From Camellia lanceoleosa (lineage: Eukaryota; Streptophyta; Magnoliopsida; Ericales; Theaceae), in contig CM045767.1 of the NCBI GenBank assembly GCA_025200525.1, positions 8,725,273-8,789,272 on the forward strand: 64,000 bases of DNA, read 5' to 3'. Of this stretch, positions 1 through 11,679 are shown in pieces. The number at the start of each line of letters is the position of its first letter. Within the stretch, counting starts at the first letter, position 1. Both the position numbers and the translations under genes were made by a program. The notes under the pieces were generated by a model. That model was not told the DNA's origin and did not search any database. It saw only the letters and a list, made by a program, of their open reading frames with translations.

Positions 1-1207
1 CATGCATTCGAAAAGTCTCATTGGTGGAGGCATCGTAAGTTAGTGCATCATTTGTCCATAACTCATTTAACTCATCCACCAATGGTCGCATATAGATGCC
101 AATATCAATCTCTAGTTACGATTCTCCAGGAATAAGTAATGACATCAAACAAAATGGATCCTTCATAACCAACAAAGATGGCAAGTTGTACGAAATGAGT
201 ATGACGGGCCACAAACTGTAAGAGTTGTTCATGTTCCCAAAAGGGTTAAACCCATCAACGACCAACCCTAGCCTCACATTTCGAGGCTCCAAGACAAACT
301 TGGGATGTTGTGCATTGAATTCCTTCCACTCGTCACTGTTAGTGGAATGCCTCAATATCTCGTCGTCCACTCATTTGTCTTTGTACCATCTCATGTCCTC
401 AGCCCTTTTCTTGACATGTACAATCTTTTCAACCTTGGTGTCAAAGGAAAGTACCGCAATACTTTATGAGGGATCTTCTTACCCCTTCCATGATTGATCT
501 TGTATCTAGATGTCTTACAAGTCGGACATTTATCTAGTGTTGTATTCTGTTTCCAAAATAATACACAATCATTTATGAAAGCATCAATGAGCTCATATGA
601 CAAGCCCAAGTCACGTAGTATTTTCTTAGCTTCATAAGTTGACTTTGGAACCATATTTTCTTTTGGTAAAAGTCTAGTTAAAAACTCTAGCATCATGTCA
701 ACTGACTTATTGCTCCAATGATTTGTTACCTTCATATTAGCACCTCGATCACAAACTTCAACAAAGTATAATTTGTAAAATTCGGGAACACCTCACGCTT
801 GGCATCAGTCAACAACTTATCAAAAGTTCTCACTTCCTCCCCTTGGGTTGTATCGGTCGATTCCCCTCTTATTTGATCTTCCACTAAGGCATCAATACCA
901 TCTAAAATTTCATCACCATCAAGTCACATCTCATCATCATGATAAGCCTCGTTTGAAATACAGGGTTCCCCGTGCTGGTGGCATACAGTGTAAGTTTGCA
1001 TAATCCCATATTGGAGCAAATGAATTTCCACATTTTGAAGATTTTGTCTACAAACATCCACACACTTTATACACGGGCACAAAATATTACCATTCTGGAA
1101 AAAAAAAACCCTATTGCAAATTGAAGAAATAACTTGACCCCAACATTATATAGTTTACTCATCCTTCCATCAACTGTCCTACCTAGGGCAATCCAACTTT
1201 TATCCAT
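1..1207 (-). pseudogene. CACTA transposase (TNP2 / Transposase_21 type), broken, 3' part outside window
   Basis: The product would be the DDE-type transposase that cuts and moves CACTA elements. The ATG at 1,207 starts MDKSWIALGR, the hallmark of the transposase-associated N-terminal domain, followed by a CPCIKC zinc-like motif and HQHGEP. Next comes the TNP2 region: NDCVLFW, CPTC-TSRYK, VLRYFPLTPRLKRLY, then EPRNVRLGLVVDGFNPFG and the MKDPF / SLLIPG segment, then LVDELNELW and TYDAST before the window edge. Lesions: a frameshift in the 10-T run at about 1,100, a TGA at 924-926, a frameshift near 755, a frame jump at about 370-400, and a TAA at 116-118. The reading frame cannot make a functional protein. 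The family call is firm from the motif order. The catalytic core lies largely outside the window. Confidence 0.9.
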
Positions 1208-1997
1208 GTCAGATCACAAATGAAAGATTAGGAACAATATAGTTGTCACGACCCAAACCCGCCCCTATGGGTTTAGCATCGTAACCGGCCAATAATCCAT
1301 AGATTACCAAAGGCCTCTGAACAAAATAATATATATAATAGGGGCTGTAGAAGCAAATATACAAACCTACATAGTCCATAAAGCTGTGCAGACATACATG
1401 GGATAGGAAATTTAAACTTTTCATATACATATATATATATATACATATAGATGTGGCGTTGAAAATGTAGTAGCCTTACATCACCCAAGCCACTTACACA
1501 AGCTTCCAAACGTGATCAGGCCAGACATAAACATTTGGAAAGTACAAAAGTTCCAAGGACACAAAAACTTGGGTAGACCTCAAAAGGGAACCTCCACGGG
1601 AGGCATGATGGCTGGCTGACACCAAAACTCGCTAGGCAACATCTCAGGCCTGGTCACGTGCCTGCTCACCTACATACATACAAATAATACAGTGAGCGAG
1701 AACCTAGTGAATAATAACTAGGTAAAGGGTTTTAATGAATGATGTCCAGCACAGAGTTAGAAATCAGAGTTTATATCAGAAATATATTCTTATTGAAAAT
1801 CGAGTCTTATGCATATTCAGATTTCAAATCAGAAATAGATTCAGATACATGTTCATATTCGTATTGATATTCAGATTTTGCATAAGATCATACGCGGTAC
1901 ACCCATTAGCTATCATATCAACTTGGTCCTGAGACCCACATGTGTAGTCAGTACCAACAACCATAAAGGTCCTTATCTTGTGCGCAAGTAGCCATGG

Positions 1998-2157
1998 TAT
2001 TGTTACCCCCAGGCAAGGGCCACGTGAATATAGGCCTCAGTATTGTTACCCCCGGGCAAGGGCCATGTAAATATAAGCTGCAATATTGTTACCCCTGGGC
2101 GAGGGCCACGTCCATATTGACCACAGTATTGTTACCCCCGAGCGAGGGCCACGTGAG
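1998..2157 (+). repeat. 43-bp tandem repeat, four units, in LTR family 1
   Basis: Four imperfect copies start with TATTGTTACCCC and contain CCCCCGGGC-AGGGCC followed by an AT-rich spacer. It occupies roughly the place where the related LTRs carry their own 29-bp GGGCC-AGGCC arrays. The core recurs in element A at 62,233-62,306. Confidence 0.85.
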
Positions 2158-2562
2158 CTAAGGATGCCACAAATACATTTCAGAAAAAAAAAAAAATGGG
2201 CAGTCATTCATAATTCATAAAATAACATTTCAAAAAACAGATCGTATCATACCAGACAGAAAATACTTGTAATTAAACATAACTTTACAGAGTTATTACT
2301 CACAGTTAACAGATGGCTCCAAGTAAACAAGTAGAGTAGACAACTCACTTATCCTAAGGCACGTGACTTACACCACATGACAGTGACATACATTGAAACA
2401 CACGCTCAAATTGCACATAACACATGTTCTTGCCCTAAGTGTGTTTCTAGCCTTTATCCTCATTATAGTGTCTTAAACATGGCCTAGGAATGCCTATGAT
2501 GGAATAAGGATGCAACAATGCACTTGAAAACATTTTTCAAATTTTGCTGAAAACAGGGTCCA

Positions 2563-2882
2563 CGCTCGAGCGTGCCTTTTCTCGCTCGAGCGAACGTGCA
2601 TAAAGTAAAGGTTCACTCGAGCGTGACTTCCCTCGCTCGAGCGAACTGTAAACTCGGAAAAAGCACTGGTTGCTTATTTTTTACGCTCGACGGACACTCG
2701 ATCCACACTTGAGCGTGAGGCTCAGACCTTCGCTCGAGCGTGACCTTTGTCGCTCGAGCGTACTGCAAAACATATGAACTTCTAAATACAGGCATTTCAC
2801 GCTCGAGCAGGTATCATGTCACTCAAGCAGAAGTGCACGCATTTAGAGTGCTCGCTTGAGCGTGAACTCCTATGCTCGAGCG
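2563..2882. repeat. Paired-palindrome array (CGCTCGAGCG) in LTR family 1
   Basis: CGCTCGAGCG and close variants occur about nine times, mostly as pairs with a spacer of exactly 10 bp: 2,563/2,583, then near 2,621/2,641, 2,731/2,751, 2,800/2,820 and 2,853/2,873. It starts about 1.0 kb into the LTR when read on the minus strand, the same offset as in the 19,544-22,038 LTR. Variants mainly differ by CG to TG or CA, consistent with decay of methylated CpG. Confidence 0.85.
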
Positions 2883-4015
2883 TGGATTCAAATTCTAGAA
2901 TTTCCAGATTTTATCTCCAAGCTTCAAACTCAAACCAAACACTCCAAAACTCATCCTCTTAGGGAAAAATTCTGGAAAACACTTAGAGACTCACAAAACA
3001 TCATGCTTTAAAGATTATTTCATGAAATCAAGGCCCCAAAAGATAGCAATTGGTCACAAATCCAACTTAAACTTCATGAATGCTCTAAAACATGACATGC
3101 ATGCATTTCTTTAAACTCAATCACCCCCAAAACATGATCAATTTAGACAAATTGGTACAAAACATGGTGAGTCCTCAAAATATGAATGAAATGAACACAT
3201 GCATGAAAGAATTCTTTGAAACCATGCTCAATTTGTGAAGAAAAGAACATGGATGCATGGTATGACTCAATTCTACTCCATTCTAATGCAACTCCTTCGT
3301 GAATTCACCTAATTCACTTGAAGTCTTGTAAAGTCTACTTCAATTACACAATTAAGAGTTTGATTCCTTACCTAGAGACTTGGATTCACAAAGGTTGAAG
3401 TTGGAACTCCCAAATTCTTTTCAATCTCACAACCTTCCTAGCAAATCCTTTGTTTGAGCTCAATTACTCCCAACTCTCCCTCTCTCACTTTTTCTACTAG
3501 GATAAGCTCAAAAAGTATTGAGATGAAGGAAAAAAGATGAGTGAAAGCTCAAGTGGTGCCTTAAATAGGCTTAAATAAAAGAGTAATTAATTAAGGTTAA
3601 ATAAGTGGACATTAATTTAATCCAATTTAATCGTTCCAATTCAAATTTTAATTAAACTTACCATAAAATCCTATAAATCTTAATTAACATATAAATCAAG
3701 TCAATTTTTGAATCGAATGCCGATAAGGCCTTCAATTTGCAAATCGAAACTAAAACATGAACAGATCTTTCTACGTCAAACAGATATAAACACAAAATGA
3801 TGTAATGCACATATAATTAGCCTAGGATTTTTTCTTAATTATTTATTTGGCATACTTAAACATGAATTAGTGCTAATCATGGGTCGGTGTTGTTACAATA
3901 GTAAAATATAGACTTGTGTATTTATGAACTATTTGTTAGGACCCTACTTATTGCCAATTCTGTGAACAAATTTGGGTTAATTGAGTTGTTTGTGTTCCTT
4001 TGTTTTTGGTCTTCC

Positions 4016-4227
4016 CGCTCGAGCGGGGAAAGTTGTGCTCGAGCGGCATTTCCACCTTTGCAGTACTTTGGCTTGTCCGCAAAAATACTATGAAGTGTGT
4101 TTTTACGCTCGAGCGTAAGTTCCTACGCTCGAGCGTGAATCCTGGTTTGGAACACGTGTTTTAGCGTCCCCACTTGAGCGTCCATTCCTACGCTCAAGCG
4201 GACTTCACATTTTTAGTAGCTATAAAA
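4016..4227 (+). promoter_or_regulatory. Copia LTR promoter: three palindrome pairs upstream of a TATA box
   Basis: Three pairs of CGCTCGAGCG-type 10-mers, each with a 10-bp spacer, lie at 4,016/4,036, 4,106/4,126 and 4,171/4,191. A TATA box, TATAAAA, starts at 4,221, 20 bp after the last palindrome. The same layout is in the 3' LTR, with the array from 16,741 and the TATA at about 16,926, except that one pair has lost 20 bp. TATA assignment is by sequence only. Confidence 0.7.
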
Positions 4228-4338
4228 CTGCAGGTTGCTCCAAATCTACGTCACGGCTTCCAAAGTTTCTTTGAGGGTTCTAGGGTTTTCTTTTGGGGCT
4301 ATTTTGCTAGTTTTCTTTGGTGTTTGATTGAGTATTAA

Positions 4339-7236
4339 TGTAACAACCTCAAAATCCGTATCTGAAATTACTTTTATGTCTTTGTGGGTTAATGCATTTT
4401 AATTTAATGATATCTGTTCAAATTGAGGAATTATCTGTTGAGTCACGGCTTTAAAATTGAAATTACCGACCTTTATGGTTTCAGAAATCAAAATTGAGTG
4501 CTTGGTTATGTTAATGGAAATTTTTAGAACTAATTGGGAAAAATTAATTGGAAATTTAATTCGTTTGATTCGTTAATGCATGTTTGGGAGGTTAACTTTG
4601 TACTACAAATTGAAGGCCTTCGAGGCTTCAGAAACCGGAACAGAGGACATATTTATGATCAAGAAATTTTTAGAGTCATCTGGGAAGTTTAATTGAAATT
4701 TGATTTTGCGCGATTCGTAAGGCCACGTTTGGCTCTCCCTTGTGTTAAGCTTGTGTGTGTGATATATTTATATATAGAGAGAGATGCCATATGAGTTATG
4801 AACTCATCTTTCTGAAGTCAAAAACAAAATATCTAGAGAGAGAGAGAGAGAGGAAACCGTGAAAGGGAGAGAGGGAAGAGTGACAAACTTTCTCAACATC
4901 CATGAAGGCTTTGAAGATGATTGAAGAGAATTGAAAGAAGAGAAAGAAGATCACCCATGGAACTTGGAGGGAAATTAAAAAGAGCTAAGAGATAGACAAA
5001 GATTGAGCTAGGTATGATAATCTATCTTGAAACCTTGTGTTTAAAGTATCAATTTGGTGAATTTGTGGGTTGCGGGTTGTGTTTTGAAGAACCTTGAAGA
5101 TCATGAAAGATTAAGCATTAATCTTGAACTTTGAGACAAAGATTGAATTGTTTGAAATGAAATTACACTTGGTTGATGTTAGTTTATCATGTTATGGGGC
5201 AATTTTACATGTTTTTGAGTGATTTATGTTAAGAACCAAGCTTAGAAATGGAAAAACCAAGTGTTGGAGCAAAAAGAGCCATTTTCGGATTTGCGCGCGC
5301 ACAGAGTTACCTTCCTTCCGCGCGGGACAAGGAGACAAGATGTTCAACCAATTTTGAATAAGCATATCTTTTGCCTCGGGACTCCGTTTTGAGTGATTCT
5401 TGAGCCTAAAATCAAGCCCTGGAAGTCTAGTTTCCAATGGCGGTGGTCTCACTCCCAAATTATAAATACATAAATATCTATGCCCAAATTAGTGATGACT
5501 GTTCACTTTCTGTCAACCAATTTTGTACCATTTCTTCACCTAAACCATATCCCATCGATTTCTCCTGTTTTCTGAGACATGGATTATAACTTATTAAGGA
5601 ATAATGAGCTTGGTACCACCATGGCTAATTGATTGAATGATTAAAGAGAATAAGTAAATGATAGAGTATAATCTGATATTATGTGTTGTGCGTTGTGCTT
5701 GTAGGTCGAGACGAGGACATCGTCCCATTACTACTGGGAGCCGATCACTGTGAGTAATAGTAGTGTATCGATATGTTTCATTTACTTCCTGTGATTATGA
5801 TCTATGTATTGTTATTTGTGAATGGCATGTTCCATTAATATTGTGCTTTGATTCAATTAATGAATATGCTTGAATAATGGCATTGATATGGACCTAAGGT
5901 CGTTCTGTCCCTAGTAATAGGCGTGGGCTCGAGGCCGTTATGATATGAATTGTTCTGTCCCTATTAATGCAGTGATACATTTGCCTTATGTTAATAGTTA
6001 TTATTAATGTTCTGTTATCTACAAGACAACTATGTCAACTTGTCATAAACCATGGGAAAATCTTCGTGCACTATCGAGTAATAGTACTGTAGCAGTACAT
6101 TTTGCTTACTGTTAATAGATAATACTGACATTCTGTTATCTGCAAGTTAACTATCTGAATTCATGATGAACAAATGGAATATATGTGTATTATGGAACAA
6201 TGATATCCTTATGTATCTAGAATCATTTTGTTTTGTTAATAATGGGCCCGAGGCCAATCTGTTGATATCTGGGCCTGAGGCCGCTCTGCATAATATGTTG
6301 GGCCTAAGACCATTTTGTGTTATCTGTGGGCTTAAAGCCAATCTGTATCATGTCTGGGCTTAAAGCCGTTCTGTATTATATCTGGGCTTACAACCGTATC
6401 AGATATATCTAGGCTTCTGATAATCGTATTACAAAATTAACAGATATATCTGGGCTTGTAGCCGCTTCAGATATCCGTGGGCTTTACACCGACTCAGATA
6501 TATCCGGGCTTGTAGCCATTACAGATTGTATCTTTGGGCTTCTGTTGATGTATTCTGTACGATGTATATCTGAGCTTCAAATGCTTCTATCAGATATATC
6601 TGGGCTTATAGCCGATTCAGTGTCTCTGTGCTTTACAATGCTTCAGATCATATCCGGGGCTACTGCAGTTTATATTATATATGGGCCTGAGGCCGTTCTG
6701 TGTTACATGTGGGTCTGAGGCCGTTTTAAAATATGATTATGTATAAGATCTGTGTAGAGTTTGATATGCATATTTACATTCTCTAAGTCTATGCTCAATT
6801 AATTAACCTCCTTACATTGCTATTATTCACTGAGCCTTGCTCACTCCATTTTTATGCATATTTCTATAGGTGAGCCGTCGGAGATTGACACTAGAGTTGT
6901 ACTAAGGTTCGCCTGTCTGCCAAGTCACCGAGGTATGTCTCCATGTAGAGGCCTTAATTTGTGATGGGAGTCAAATAAATTATTAAGTCTTATGTAAGAA
7001 TGTGTGAGATCTATATGAATTCTGTGATTATATATATAACTCTGGGAATATATTTAAATGATTAAATCCAATTAAACCATCATGTATGCATAAGCTCAAT
7101 GGATGTTGTCTTTTATTGATATCGCTTCCGCCTAAGGCCCCGTATATGGTTAAATATTATTTTAAAATTCTGTTTTGAGGCCTATGTATAGGCCGGTCAT
7201 GGACCAAACTTTTAGGGGCGAGTTTGGGTCGTGACA
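4339..7236 (+). mobile_element. Solo LTR (family 1 group), 2.9 kb, nested in the copia 5' LTR
   Basis: It starts TGTAACAACCTC and ends GGGTCGTGACA. The TSD ATTAA is perfect (4,334-4,338 and 7,237-7,241), and the empty site is preserved in the copia 3' LTR. A TATA-like TATATTTATATATA run and a GA tract lie about 430-500 bp in, supporting plus orientation. The segment has no coding capacity. It shares terminal sequences and the degenerate 29-bp GGGCYTNARGCC array with the 19,544-22,038 LTR. Where its relatives carry the CGCTCGAGCG array (about +1.0 kb) it has only CGCGCG-rich remnants near 5,293-5,325. Confidence 0.92.
6240..6730 (+). repeat. Degenerate ~27-29-bp tandem repeat (GGGCCTGAGGCCGTTCTGT-like)
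   Basis: Successive units begin GGGCCTGAGGCC or GGGCTTAAAGCC and drift strongly toward the middle. The period and core match the better preserved array at 21,227-21,516, marking the two LTRs as one family. Confidence 0.75.
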
Positions 7237-7743
7237 ATTAAACTCATGATTTGACAAGCATACATCAAAGGATTGTTTGGTTATTCAACAACAAGAGTGT
7301 TCTGCTTCGGTGGAATCTGGAGATTCAAGCGTAGAGTATCCAAAGGAGTTTGATGATGTGCGCAGTCGTTGATTCAACATGGATGTTGTGGATTCAACAT
7401 CAAAGTGATCAATTCCAAGACAAAGGCTGCTGTGAAAGAAATACAGATTGTTGAAGACAAATTGATTGAGTTTGGGTAATTTGTTTTGGTAAAATTTGTA
7501 TTCTTTCTTCCTTTCATAGTGGATTGATTAGAGGTGTTTCACCTGTGGTTTTTTAATCACAATTTGAGGTGCTCCAATTGTGGCTTTTCCACGTAAAAAT
7601 CGTTTGTGTCGATTTATTATTTTAGAAGCGACAATCTAAATCACTTTCATATGTGCTAGATGATTTAGATTGTTAGTTTTAAGTCGTTTGGGAATTGGTA
7701 CAATTAATCTTGATTTAATCATGAATCACTTAGGTTTTTCAAT

Positions 7744-7755
7744 TGGTATCAAAGC
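7744..7755 (+). other. Copia primer binding site (initiator Met tRNA type)
   Basis: TGGTATCAAAGC lies 2 bp after the LTR end. The usual plant copia site is TGGTATCAGAGC, so one base is changed. Confidence 0.85.
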
Positions 7756-7812
7756 AAGTCACTCTTTATTTTTATCAAAACTATAAGAGTGTGATTTTGT
7801 GTGATTAGGGAT

Positions 7813-8834
7813 ATGGATTCAATTCGCGAAGGTAACTCGACCCATAGACCTCCGTTACTTGATGGTACAAACTATTCTTATTGGAAAGCTCATATGAGAG
7901 CATTTTTAAAATCTATCGAGGAGAAAGTTTGGCACTGTGTGATCTATGGGTGGGGTGAACCTGTTTTCACCATTGATGGTGTTGATATCCCCAAACCTCT
8001 TGATAAATGGTACGCATTTGACTATCAAAACTCGATTTGGAACAATAAGGCTTTCAATTCCCTCTTTTGCTCCGTCACACCTGAAGAGTTTCATCGTATT
8101 TGCATATGTGAAGTAGCAAAAGAGGCTTGCGACATTCTTGAAACTATTCATGAGGGTACTACTTCTGTTAAAAGGTCAAAACTTCAACGTCTCACATCTT
8201 CTTTTGAAACTCTTTTTTATGCGTGATGATGAGACGTTTGATGATTTTTATGCTAAACTTAGTAACATCGTGAATTCCTGTTTTACACTCGGTGAAAAAA
8301 TCCTTGAAGTTAAGGTTGTTCGAAAAATTTTGAGGTCATTACCCGAGAGGTTCCAATCAAAAGTTACAGCTATTGAGGAGGTTCAGAATGTTGATACCCT
8401 TAAGCTTGATCAGTTGGTTGGAAACTTGCAGACTTATGAAGCCCACTAGATTTCTAAGAAAAAACAAAAAAGATAGTGTGGCTTTTACTAGTGCTCATGA
8501 GACTGCTAAGACCCCTGAGATTGAGTTTGATCTAGAGTCCGAAATGACGGCTATGTTTACTAAACAGTTCAAAAAAAAATTAAAGAAAAAGAAGCCTAAT
8601 TTCAAGGACCCTATTTCAAAAGATAAGAGTAATAAAAAACCCAAAACTTTTCCACTAAAAATTGCTCCAAAAACTAAAAAGAAGACTGTGAAGGGGCAAG
8701 GTGTCAAGTGTTACGAATGTCAAGGGTTTAGACATATTGCTCTTGAATGTCTATCAAAAAAGAACCGAAAGAAAGTCTATACCATGACTTGGGATGATGA
8801 AAGCGGGTCAGAGCAAGAATCCAAAGAAACCTAA
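7813..8834 (+). pseudogene. Copia gag (UBN2-type capsid plus CCHC knuckle), frameshifted
   Basis: Gag would form the virus-like particle and bind the RNA. The ATG at 7,813 starts MDSIREGNSTH. The UBN2-like capsid head (PPLLDGTNYSYWKAHMRAF, then SKLQRLTSSFETLF) is followed by DDETFDDFYAKL. A lysine-rich tract (KKLKKKKPNF) precedes a complete CX2CX4HX4C zinc knuckle, CYECQGFRHIALEC, at about 8,709-8,750. Breaks: one extra T in the run near 8,215 shifts the frame, a TAG falls at 8,447-8,449, and a further shift near 8,455-8,465 in an A-rich run moves into the knuckle frame. The region is otherwise of normal Sirevirus gag length. The stop after KET precedes the second gag-like head at 8,911. Confidence 0.88.
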
Positions 8835-8910
8835 TCCTATGAAGACGGAGACAGTACTTACATGGCATTCTGGTCTATCGTCACTCAACCTCTTTCAAAG
8901 CTAGTGGAGT

Positions 8911-10803
8911 TTGCTCGTGGTCAAAATCTGCACTCCTACATTTGATGGGAGTAACTACTTATTTTGGAAGATCCGAATGAGTATGTTTCTTAGAGCTCAT
9001 GAACCTGAAGGTTGGCAAGCCATTGAAGAGGATGTTGAAAGTGCTAACAATCCAATCAATCAAAGAGTTCTGACTGCCATCCGTGAAGCAATTTCTAAAG
9101 AAGAACAACAACGGATTGCTCATTGCACAAAGGCCAAAGATGCATGGGATAGTCTGAGTCAATTCTATGAAAGAGGAGAGTCATCGTCACCACCATTCAC
9201 TAACTTTCATGCCTTGGTTGCTCTACTGGATGAGGTCAAGGAGAAAGAGGAGCAAAAAGAAGATAAAGATGATGAAACCTCGAAAGATAATGATGAGATT
9301 GATGGTGATGATCTACAACAAGCTTATGAAAAGCTTTACAATGAATCTCTGAACTTGTCCAAGATCAATGACAAATTGACTTTCAAGCTCAAAGCATGTG
9401 AAAGCGAGAATGTCAAGCTAAAGGGAGAGATTGCAACAACAAAGCAGGATGTCATCAAGATCTCTAATGATAAGCAAGACCTATGTGGAAAACTTCTAGC
9501 TTGTGAGACCGAAAGGAATGAACTTCTAGAAATATATGCCACATATGAAGAGATGATTGAAATCCTTGAGATGTCACAACCTGCACTAGAAGAGATGGTT
9601 TGTCAGAAAGATGAAGAACTCAGAGATGCTAGAGTCACAATTGCTATGTGGAACAAGGGATCAAAGACATTGGAAGACATCCTTGGGTCTCAACAAATGA
9701 GTTGTGACAAAAGTGGGCTAGGCTATGGTAATGCAACAATTCACAAGGGACAGACATCTACATCACATAACATCAAGACTCAAACAAAGAGAAAGCTGAA
9801 GGTTCAACAGGATGATCCATCTCTTCATCAACTTAAAAGAGGTAAGAGCAACCAAAGGGAGGTAAAACCTAATTTTGTTTGTCATCATTATGGTAGGTAT
9901 GGCCACATTTGTCCTTACTGTTATGATTTATTTGGTAAGGTGTCTCAAAAGGGTAAAAATTCTAATACTTTCTGGGTTAGGAGACAACCTTACATGTCTA
10001 AGCGAAACACCAAGATTCATAAGAGTGTTCACAATGCTAAGACGTTTACCAAGACTGCCAGTCCTATTTCTGTCAAGACCAAAAAGATATGGGTTAGAAA
10101 GAGTGACTTAACTTGTTTTGTTGTTCACACTGCACTGAAAGCACGTGACTCACACATGTGGTATCTCGATAGTGGGTGCTCTCGTCACATATCTGGTGAC
10201 AAATTCTACTTCACTTCTCTTGAAAAATATGAAAGAGGAATTGTTACCTTTGGAGATGGTGGCACTTCTAGAGTCATTGGTAAGGGCTCTATAACTGTGG
10301 CTGGTCTTCCCAAGCTCAAAAATGCCTTACTTGTGGATGGCCTTAAAGCTAATCTTTTGAGCATTAGTCAAATGTGTGATTCCCATCATGAATTATTATT
10401 TTCAAAAAATAAATGTAAAATTTTAGATAAAAAGGAAAATACTGTCATGCATGGGGTTCACATATCTGATAACTGCTATGAGATTGTTACTACTAATGAT
10501 CTCACTTGCCACTCGGCCGTCATAAGTAACCTTGACTTGTGGCATCAAAGATTAAGTCACATGAATTTCAAAGACCTAACCAAGATAGCCAACAAAGAGC
10601 TTGTGAGAGGTGTACCCAAAATGGGTAAGAATGTGAACCATGTGTGTGGACCATGTCAACTTGGGAAGCAAACCCGTGCCCCTCATAAAAAGGTGAACAA
10701 CTTCACAACCAAACGTCCTCTTGAATTGGTTCATATGGATCTTATGGGACCCACTCGCACTGAAAGCATTGGAAGTAAAAAATACATTTTTTTTAATTGT
10801 TGA
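8911..10803 (+). pseudogene. Copia second gag-like head, coiled coil, degenerate knuckle, protease and integrase N-terminus
   Basis: This is one open stretch of 630 codons. Residues about 7-90 (TPTFDGSNYLFWKIRMSMF through CTKAKDAWDSLSQFYE) look like a second UBN2 gag head, unlike the one at 7,813. Residues about 115-260 are acidic then coiled-coil, typical of Sireviruses before the protease. The knuckle at residues about 323-336 reads CHHYGRYGHICPYC with the second Cys changed to Tyr. The protease has WYLDSGCSRHI at about residue 419, with the active-site DSG intact. GAG_pre-integrase and the integrase zinc part follow (LWHQRLSH...CGPCQLGK), then VHMDLMGP with the first catalytic Asp. One extra T in the T run at about 10,790 throws the frame off just after KKYIFF. 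Confidence 0.85.
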
Positions 10804-11574
10804 TGATTATACTCGTTTTTCATGGGCTAATTTTTTAAGAGAAAAATTTGATACACTTGATGCTTTTCAGGCCTTAGTCCTTAAAATCTAAAATGAACAG
10901 GGTGTTTCTATTGGGCGTATCATAAAAATCCGAATTGGTCATGGTCGTGAGTTTGAAAATAGTTTGTTTTTGGATTTTTGTGATATAAGGAGTTTTCTAC
11001 ACCGATTACTCCACAACAAAATGGAATTGTTGAAAGGAAGGACAAGGTTGTTCAAAAGATGGCTAGGGTCATGCTCCTTAGTAAGAAAGTTTCTCCTAAG
11101 TTCTGGGCTGAAGCCTTAAATATTGTTGTTTATGTTGTAAATCGTGTGTATTTAAGGCCCGACACTTTACAAACTCCATATGAATTGTGGAAAGGATTGA
11201 AACCTAACGTAAAATACTTCAAAACTTTTGGGAGTAAATGTTATATCTTCAAAGATAGAGAGCCTTTGGGAAAATTTGACTCCCGAAGCGATGAAGACAT
11301 TTTTCTAGGGTATTCCACCTCTAGTAGAGCTTTTCGTGTCTATAACTTGCGTACTTTATCCTTAATGGAATCGATCAATGTGGTTATAGATGACACAGGC
11401 TCTTCTACTCCAGTGATACATGAGGAAGATAATGGTGAGTCTCCAAGCTTGGATACTGAACCACAAAGTCAAGGAGAAACAAAGGGTCATGCTCAAGAAG
11501 GAGAGCCAGCACCATCTTCAATGGTAAGTCTGAGTCCAAAGAGACTTCACCTCAGATGTTCCTATCACTACTAG
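10801..11574 (+). pseudogene. Copia integrase core, broken
   Basis: Integrase joins cDNA ends to the target. After the frameshift the core continues VDDYTRFSW...LREKFDTLDAF and has a TAA in place of a sense codon at about 10,888. The second catalytic position reads RIGHGREF, where the family has an SDHG-type motif, so the Asp is apparently Gly. The third, QQNGIVERK, keeps the Glu. An open segment from 11,059 (MARVMLLSKK) covers the helix after the Glu and the C-terminal part with LRPDTLQTPYELWKG and a FLGYS motif. It then enters the low-complexity, acidic linker before RT. The Asp loss plus frameshifts mean no activity. Confidence 0.82.
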
Positions 11575-11679
11575 TCCAGAGTTCAAACCATCTGCAAGAG
11601 TAAAACTAAACCATCTAGTTCAACAGGTAATCGGCAGTGTTTCAGATAGAATGAAAACTCGAAGACAAGTTTAGAAAAA

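Larger units (their letters stand above)
1244..3897 (-). mobile_element. Solo LTR of a gypsy-type element (LTR family 1), minus orientation
   Basis: The 2,654-bp segment starts TGTCACGACCC and ends GGGTCGGTGTTGTTACA. It therefore has TG...CA ends and reads TGTAACAACACC...TCGTGACA on the minus strand. It is flanked by a perfect 5-bp target duplication, ATAGT at 1,239-1,243 and 3,898-3,902, inside the CACTA 5' region. No coding capacity is seen. The terminal sequences match those of the LTRs at 4,339-7,236 and 19,544-22,038, so the three are one divergent group, probably of the long-LTR chromovirus (Tekay/Del) kind. That lineage call is an inference because no internal region is present. It holds a 43-bp tandem repeat and a palindrome array. 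Confidence 0.88.
3934..7741 (+). repeat. 5' LTR of the copia element, split by a nested solo LTR
   Basis: The LTR runs 3,934-4,338 and 7,242-7,741, about 905 bp once the insertion at 4,339-7,236 and one TSD copy are removed. The 3' LTR is 884 bp. The junction (GAGTATTAA / ACTCATG) is uninterrupted in the 3' LTR at 17,035-17,048, which proves the insertion. Confidence 0.93.
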
